Source: Chloroflexota bacterium
GTDB taxonomy: Bacteria; Chloroflexota; Limnocylindria; Limnocylindrales; CSP1-4
Assembly (NCBI GenBank): GCA_021812735.1
Contig: JAKAMV010000362.1
Span: 1 to 8,891 of the forward strand
Direction: 5' to 3'
Length of the DNA stretch: 8,891 nt
A model generated the notes under the pieces. It ran no database searches, had not been told where the DNA came from, and saw only the letters and a program-made list of their open reading frames with translations. Below, one piece after another: positions 5,767 to 8,891 of this stretch; the first letter of the stretch is position 1, and each line of letters begins with the position of its first letter. A program made the position numbers and the translations under genes.

Positions 5767-6377
5767 CAGGCTGCGGGGAAGACGCCCGCGGCCACCAGCA
5801 GCTTGACCACGTCGCCCACCAGGAACGGCGCCAGTCCGAGGCTGACGGCCCCGCCGAGCGTCACGTTCGCCGCGACGGCCAGCCACGGCACACCGATCAT
5901 GTAGATGAGCGCGATGCCGAGGAGGTTCATCCCGATCGACCCGCCGAGGTGCCGGTCCCAGCCCAGCTCCGCGAGCCGGCCAACCAGCGCGGCCGCGGCG
6001 ATGAACCCCACGAGGTAGCCGCCGGTGGCCCCGAGGATGACATCGAGCCCGCCACGCGCCTCGGCGAACACCGGCAGCCCCACCAGGCCTAGGCCCACGA
6101 ACAGCGCCGCCGACATGGCGCCGCGGCGGAGGCCCAGGGCGCCGCCAGCGAGCAGCACCGTGAGCGTCTGCAGCGTGAACGGGACGGGGTCGCCCGGAAG
6201 CGGAATGGCGATCCGGGAGCCGAGCACCAGCAGCGCCGTCCCCGCGAGCACGAGGCCGACATCGCGGACGCGGGGCGAGACGCGCTCCCCCACCCGGACC
6301 GGGACCAGGAAGTCGGCGATGGTCAGGCCCCGCTCGGCTGCAGACACACGTGTCACGGACGGGATGGCGTAGGACAT
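5733..6377 (-). CDS. bioY: BioY, substrate-binding S component of an ECF-type biotin transporter
   Basis: The protein is 214 aa from the ATG at 6377 (MSYAIPSV...), preceded by GAGGAG at 6381-6386. An ATG at 6443 would add 22 residues lacking family character. BioY captures biotin in the membrane and normally works with the EcfA/EcfA'/EcfT energising module, although some BioY proteins work alone. About six hydrophobic segments follow a soluble N-terminus of about 38 residues. Family motifs are F67-T-L-Q-T-L-T-V-L-L-A-G-G-A-L-G, R85-G-A-M-S-A, G98-L-V-G-L-P-V-F, G116-A-T-G-G-Y-L-V-G-F and G181-L-A-P-F-L-V-G-D-V-V-K. All are intact. The N-terminal extension is somewhat longer than in typical BioY proteins of about 190 aa. 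No ecfA, ecfT or biotin synthesis gene lies in the window, so the ATPase and T component would have to come from elsewhere. No match to a BirA- or BioR-type operator was seen upstream. Confidence 0.93.
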   Translation of the reverse strand: MSYAIPSVTRVSAAERGLTIADFLVPVRVGERVSPRVRDVGLVLAGTALLVLGSRIAIPLPGDPVPFTLQTLTVLLAGGALGLRRGAMSAALFVGLGLVGLPVFAEARGGLDVILGATGGYLVGFIAAAALVGRLAELGWDRHLGGSIGMNLLGIALIYMIGVPWLAVAANVTLGGAVSLGLAPFLVGDVVKLLVAAGVFPAAWWVVGRRPSDR

Positions 6378-6380
6378 CGG

Positions 6381-6386
6381 CTCCTC
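6381..6386 (-). promoter_or_regulatory. Shine-Dalgarno GAGGAG of bioY
   Basis: GAGGAG on the minus strand ends 3 nt before the ATG at 6377 (its GAGG core ends 5 nt before). Spacing is short but usable. It supports the 6377 start over the ATG at 6443. Confidence 0.55.
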
Positions 6387-6388
6387 GG

Positions 6389-6408
6389 GGCGGGCTCCCA
6401 CGCCCGCC
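6389..6408. promoter_or_regulatory. 7-bp hairpin immediately upstream of the bioY ribosome-binding site
   Basis: GGCGGGC (6389-6395) and GCCCGCC (6402-6408) are perfect inverted repeats around a 6-nt loop, 2 nt from the bioY Shine-Dalgarno. A second, mutually exclusive stem can form from CGCCC (6401-6405) with GGGCG (6412-6416). The arrangement could modulate translation, but GC-rich leaders often give such stems by chance. Confidence 0.3.
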
Positions 6409-6417
6409 GTTGGGCGG

Positions 6418-6423
6418 AGTCTA
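6418..6423 (-). promoter_or_regulatory. Candidate -10 (TAGACT) for bioY
   Basis: TAGACT on the minus strand fits TANNNT and matches the consensus at four of six positions. Transcription would start near 6411, giving a leader of about 34 nt that contains the hairpin at 6389-6408 and the ribosome-binding site. No convincing -35 was found. If real, bioY and the DUF2236 gene can be transcribed separately from the permease gene. Confidence 0.3.
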
Positions 6424-6437
6424 CCGGAATCGGCGCC

Positions 6438-6452
6438 CGGCACCCCGTGCCG
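6438..6452. terminator. 6-bp stem / 3-nt loop hairpin between the permease gene and bioY
   Basis: CGGCAC and GTGCCG are inverted repeats around CCC. The hairpin is about 65 nt past the permease stop and upstream of the candidate bioY -10. It has no T-tract. It could mark the end of the permease transcript; the evidence is weak. Confidence 0.2.
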
Positions 6453-6518
6453 CGTGGACCGTCCCGCGACGAACCGTGCGGACCGCCGCGCCCCCGTGCG
6501 AAGGGGCCGCAGCGAGGC

Positions 6519-8891
6519 CTATTCGCCCCTGACGGCGGTGACGATCGGGACGCGGCTGGCGATCCGCGCGGGCTGGGCGGCAGCGAGCATCGCGAGCGCG
6601 ACACCGAGCACGATGGCCAGCGCCACCGTCGGCCACGGGATCGCCGCCGCCAGCCCGGCCGCTCCCCCGCCACCCGCTAGGATGAGGCCGACCAGCACGC
6701 CCGCGGCCGAGCCCACCAGGCCGCCGATCCCCCCCAGAATCCCCGCCTCGACCAGGACGCTCCGCCAGACCTGCCGGCGGCTCATGCCGACCGCCCGAAG
6801 CATGCCGATCTCCTTGACGCGCTCGAGGGTGTTCATCGACAGCGTGTTCACGATGCCCAGGGCCGCCACCACGACCGCGGCCAGTGCCAACAGGTCGAGC
6901 ATGCCGAACAGCCGGTCGAGCGCATCGCCCACGGCACCGGCGACGACCGAGATCGGCGAGGCGGTGAGCGCCAGCTGCCGGGCCAGCGCGTCGACCTGCG
7001 GCTGGGCGTCGGCCTGGCGACCCGGCGCGTAGCGCACGGCGAATGCGTCGGCGCCAAGAACGCCAAACTTGCCCGTCGCATCGCCCCAGCCCACCAGGAC
7101 GGCATCGCCGGTACGCCCGGGGAACGAGCGCGCGACGAGCCCGACCACCTTCAAGTCGACCAGCCCGTGCGAGGTCGCGACCGCCATCGTGTCGCCCAGC
7201 CCCACGTGCAGCAGTGCCGCCTGAGCCTGTGGCACGATCACCGCCCCTCCCGCGTCGATCGCATGGAGGGCGGCCGCGCGGTCCCCCGCCGTGAAGTCGA
7301 GGCGCCCGTCGGCGAGGAAGTCCGCGCCCTGGATCGCCACCGCGGCGAGCCTCGTGCCCTCGTACGCCAGATCGAACGAGGCCAGCGGCGTGGCGAGCTG
7401 CACGCCGTCGATCGTTGAGAGCTGCTGGTCGATGCCGCCGTCGCCCACAGGCGCCGGGGCAATGGCGGTGAGGACCTCGTCGCCGGGCACGACGCGTGCG
7501 AGCCAGGCGGTGGCCGACGCGCGCGCGAGGCCCGCAACGGCTGAGAGCGCCACCACCATCGAGAGGCCGACCACCAGCGCGCCGACGGTGAGCGCCGTCC
7601 TGCTCGGGTCGCGCCGGATCGAGGCCCGCGCCAGACGCTCCTCCAGCCGGAGCAGGATCGCGAACGGAACGCCCACGAGCCGCGCGAGCGGCGCCAGCAC
7701 GAGCGGCGTCGCCAGCACCGCGATCAGCAGTAGGCCATAGACGGCGATCGCGCGGATCGGTGCGGACAGGTCGGTCGCGCCGCCCGGCATCAGCACCACG
7801 GCGATCGCGCCGATCACCACCACCACGACGGTCAGCCAGCGCGTGTGCGCACGGACGAGCTGGCTGAGGTCGGCCCGGACGCGGAGCACCGCGACGGGGC
7901 TGATGCCCGCTGCGCGGCGGGCCGGCTCGATGGCGGCGACGAGCGTGATGCCGAGGCCCGCCGCGACCCCCGCCGCCACCGACGTTCCGGTGATCACCGG
8001 CCCGTCGATGGCCATCTGGCCGCCGATCCGCAGCCAGGCCGCGGCCACGAACGCGAGGACGACGCCGACGACGACGCCGAGGACCGATCCGGCCAGCCCG
8101 AGGAACAGGGCCTGCGTGACCACGACACGCGTGATCTGTCCGCGGGAGGCGCCGGCAGCGCGCAGGAGCCCCAGCTCGCGGATTCGCTCGACCACGGTCA
8201 TGGCCATCGTGTTGAGGATGAGGATCGCCGCGGCCAGCAGGGTGATCGCCGCGAGCAGCGCCATCGTGGAGCGCACGTCGAGCGTCGACGCCCGCAGGCT
8301 GGCGGCGATGTCCTGCGGCTGCGAGAGCACGTACGGCTGCAGCGTCAGCGCCGTCCCGATGGCGGCCATCACCTGCGCCACGGGGACGCCGGCGTCGAGC
8401 ACGATGTCGACCCGCGTCACGCCGTCCACCTCCGCCGGGACGGCGGCGCCGTCGGCCAGGTTGAGGAGCATCGCGGTCCGGATGGGGAGCACCACCGTCC
8501 TTCCGGCCGAGCCGAGCTCTGGGCCGTCGCCGGCCAGGACGCCGGTCACCGTGACGGAGACCGGCGCGCCAAGGCCAAGGATCTGGAGCTTGTCGCCGAC
8601 ATCGATCCCCTCGTTTCGGGCCAGCGTCTCGGTGACGAGCGCCGTGAGGTCCGCGTCCCCAGACAGCGGGGACCCGCGCGCGAGCGGCAGGTCGCGGACC
8701 CTCGGCTCGACCGCGGGATCGATACCGAGCACCGTCACGGGGGCCGTCTCCATGGGCTTGCCCGGCTGGGAGACGAGGAACGACCTGCGCTCGATCGCCG
8801 GTGCCGTGAGGGCGATCCCCGGCACGCTGGCGAGCTGAGCGATCGTTCCCGCCGACAGGCCCGTCTCCTCAAACGCCGTCACCCGAAGGTC
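6519..8891 (-). CDS. FtsX-family ABC transporter permease with two FtsX domains (N-terminus outside window)
   Basis: The frame is open to the right edge, so the start, first membrane helix and part of the first extracytoplasmic domain are missing. About 790 residues are visible. Counting from the GTG at 8882, residues about 1-200 form an extracytoplasmic MacB-like domain. Hydrophobic segments follow near 206-228, 255-283, 298-318, 348-366, 377-402 and 430-452. A second extracytoplasmic domain spans about 453-655, and final helices lie near 656-680, 708-736 and 749-770. The FtsX signature occurs twice: I222-L-N-T-M-A-M-T-V-V-E-R-I-R-E-L-G-L-L-R and I677-V-N-T-L-S-M-N-T-L-E-R-V-K-E-I-G-M-L-R. 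This shows the internal duplication. Each signature is followed later by a P-A-R motif (320-322, 771-773). Relatives move lipids, lipoproteins or peptides across or out of the membrane, or transmit force to cell-wall enzymes. The partner ATPase is probably encoded upstream, beyond the window. It is the first gene of a same-strand run with bioY. Confidence 0.92.
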   Translation of the reverse strand, partial: DLRVTAFEETGLSAGTIAQLASVPGIALTAPAIERRSFLVSQPGKPMETAPVTVLGIDPAVEPRVRDLPLARGSPLSGDADLTALVTETLARNEGIDVGDKLQILGLGAPVSVTVTGVLAGDGPELGSAGRTVVLPIRTAMLLNLADGAAVPAEVDGVTRVDIVLDAGVPVAQVMAAIGTALTLQPYVLSQPQDIAASLRASTLDVRSTMALLAAITLLAAAILILNTMAMTVVERIRELGLLRAAGASRGQITRVVVTQALFLGLAGSVLGVVVGVVLAFVAAAWLRIGGQMAIDGPVITGTSVAAGVAAGLGITLVAAIEPARRAAGISPVAVLRVRADLSQLVRAHTRWLTVVVVVIGAIAVVLMPGGATDLSAPIRAIAVYGLLLIAVLATPLVLAPLARLVGVPFAILLRLEERLARASIRRDPSRTALTVGALVVGLSMVVALSAVAGLARASATAWLARVVPGDEVLTAIAPAPVGDGGIDQQLSTIDGVQLATPLASFDLAYEGTRLAAVAIQGADFLADGRLDFTAGDRAAALHAIDAGGAVIVPQAQAALLHVGLGDTMAVATSHGLVDLKVVGLVARSFPGRTGDAVLVGWGDATGKFGVLGADAFAVRYAPGRQADAQPQVDALARQLALTASPISVVAGAVGDALDRLFGMLDLLALAAVVVAALGIVNTLSMNTLERVKEIGMLRAVGMSRRQVWRSVLVEAGILGGIGGLVGSAAGVLVGLILAGGGGAAGLAAAIPWPTVALAIVLGVALAMLAAAQPARIASRVPIVTAVRGE

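Noticed and set aside
5767..5886. N-terminal extension of the DUF2236 protein by 40 residues to an ATG at 5886
   Set aside because: It would overlap bioY by 154 nt, and the added sequence is low-complexity Arg/Gly/Ala without family similarity.
1..8891. CRISPR array, tRNA/rRNA, insertion sequence, integrase, toxin-antitoxin or phage signatures
   Set aside because: No regularly spaced repeats, tRNA-like cloverleaf, transposase or recombinase motifs were seen on reading both strands. The only repeats are short GC-rich ones.

Overview
The window is a very GC-rich (roughly 70% or more by eye) bacterial chromosomal segment. Genes are densely packed, with small gaps and frequent GTG/ATG start ambiguity. 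The gene mix is a C39/papain-like peptidase fold, a CWB2 cell-wall-binding repeat protein, a glycolate-oxidase-like FAD enzyme, a PAT-type GNAT, a DUF2236/MpaB-type oxygenase, BioY and a double-FtsX permease. Some genes carry clear Shine-Dalgarno sites, while two look leaderless. This fits a high-GC Gram-positive-type or Chloroflexota/Actinomycetota soil bacterium. The assignment is inferred from composition and gene families; no rRNA or tRNA marker is present.

Layout, left to right: (1) 2-490 (+), C-terminal part of a peptidase-C39-like protein cut by the window edge. (2) 557-1738 (-), secreted protein with a caspase-like His/Cys arrangement and one CWB2 repeat, convergent with gene 1. (3) 1935-2462 (-), HemG-like flavodoxin-domain protein. 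(4) 2645-4069 (-), GlcD-type FAD-linked oxidase, upstream of and on the same strand as the flavodoxin. (5) 4161-4757 (+), phosphinothricin-acetyltransferase-type GNAT, divergent from gene 4 over a 91-nt spacer. (6) 4780-5766 (-), DUF2236/MpaB-type oxygenase, convergent with gene 5. (7) 5733-6377 (-), BioY biotin transporter S component, overlapping gene 6 by 34 nt. (8) 6519-8891 (-), N-terminally cut FtsX-family ABC permease with two FtsX domains.

Two functional themes can be inferred. The left side encodes exported or cell-surface proteins of peptidase-like fold. The middle carries redox enzymes: the FAD oxidase followed by an FMN flavodoxin, which may be a donor/acceptor pair. On the right, permease, BioY and the DUF2236 protein lie in the same direction, and BioY and DUF2236 are probably translationally coupled. 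All gaps are under 200 nt and hold only candidate promoters and hairpins. I found no RNA genes, CRISPR arrays, insertion sequences, integrases or phage genes. Nothing here forms a clearly new multigene system. The most distinctive element is the caspase-like plus single-CWB2 protein.
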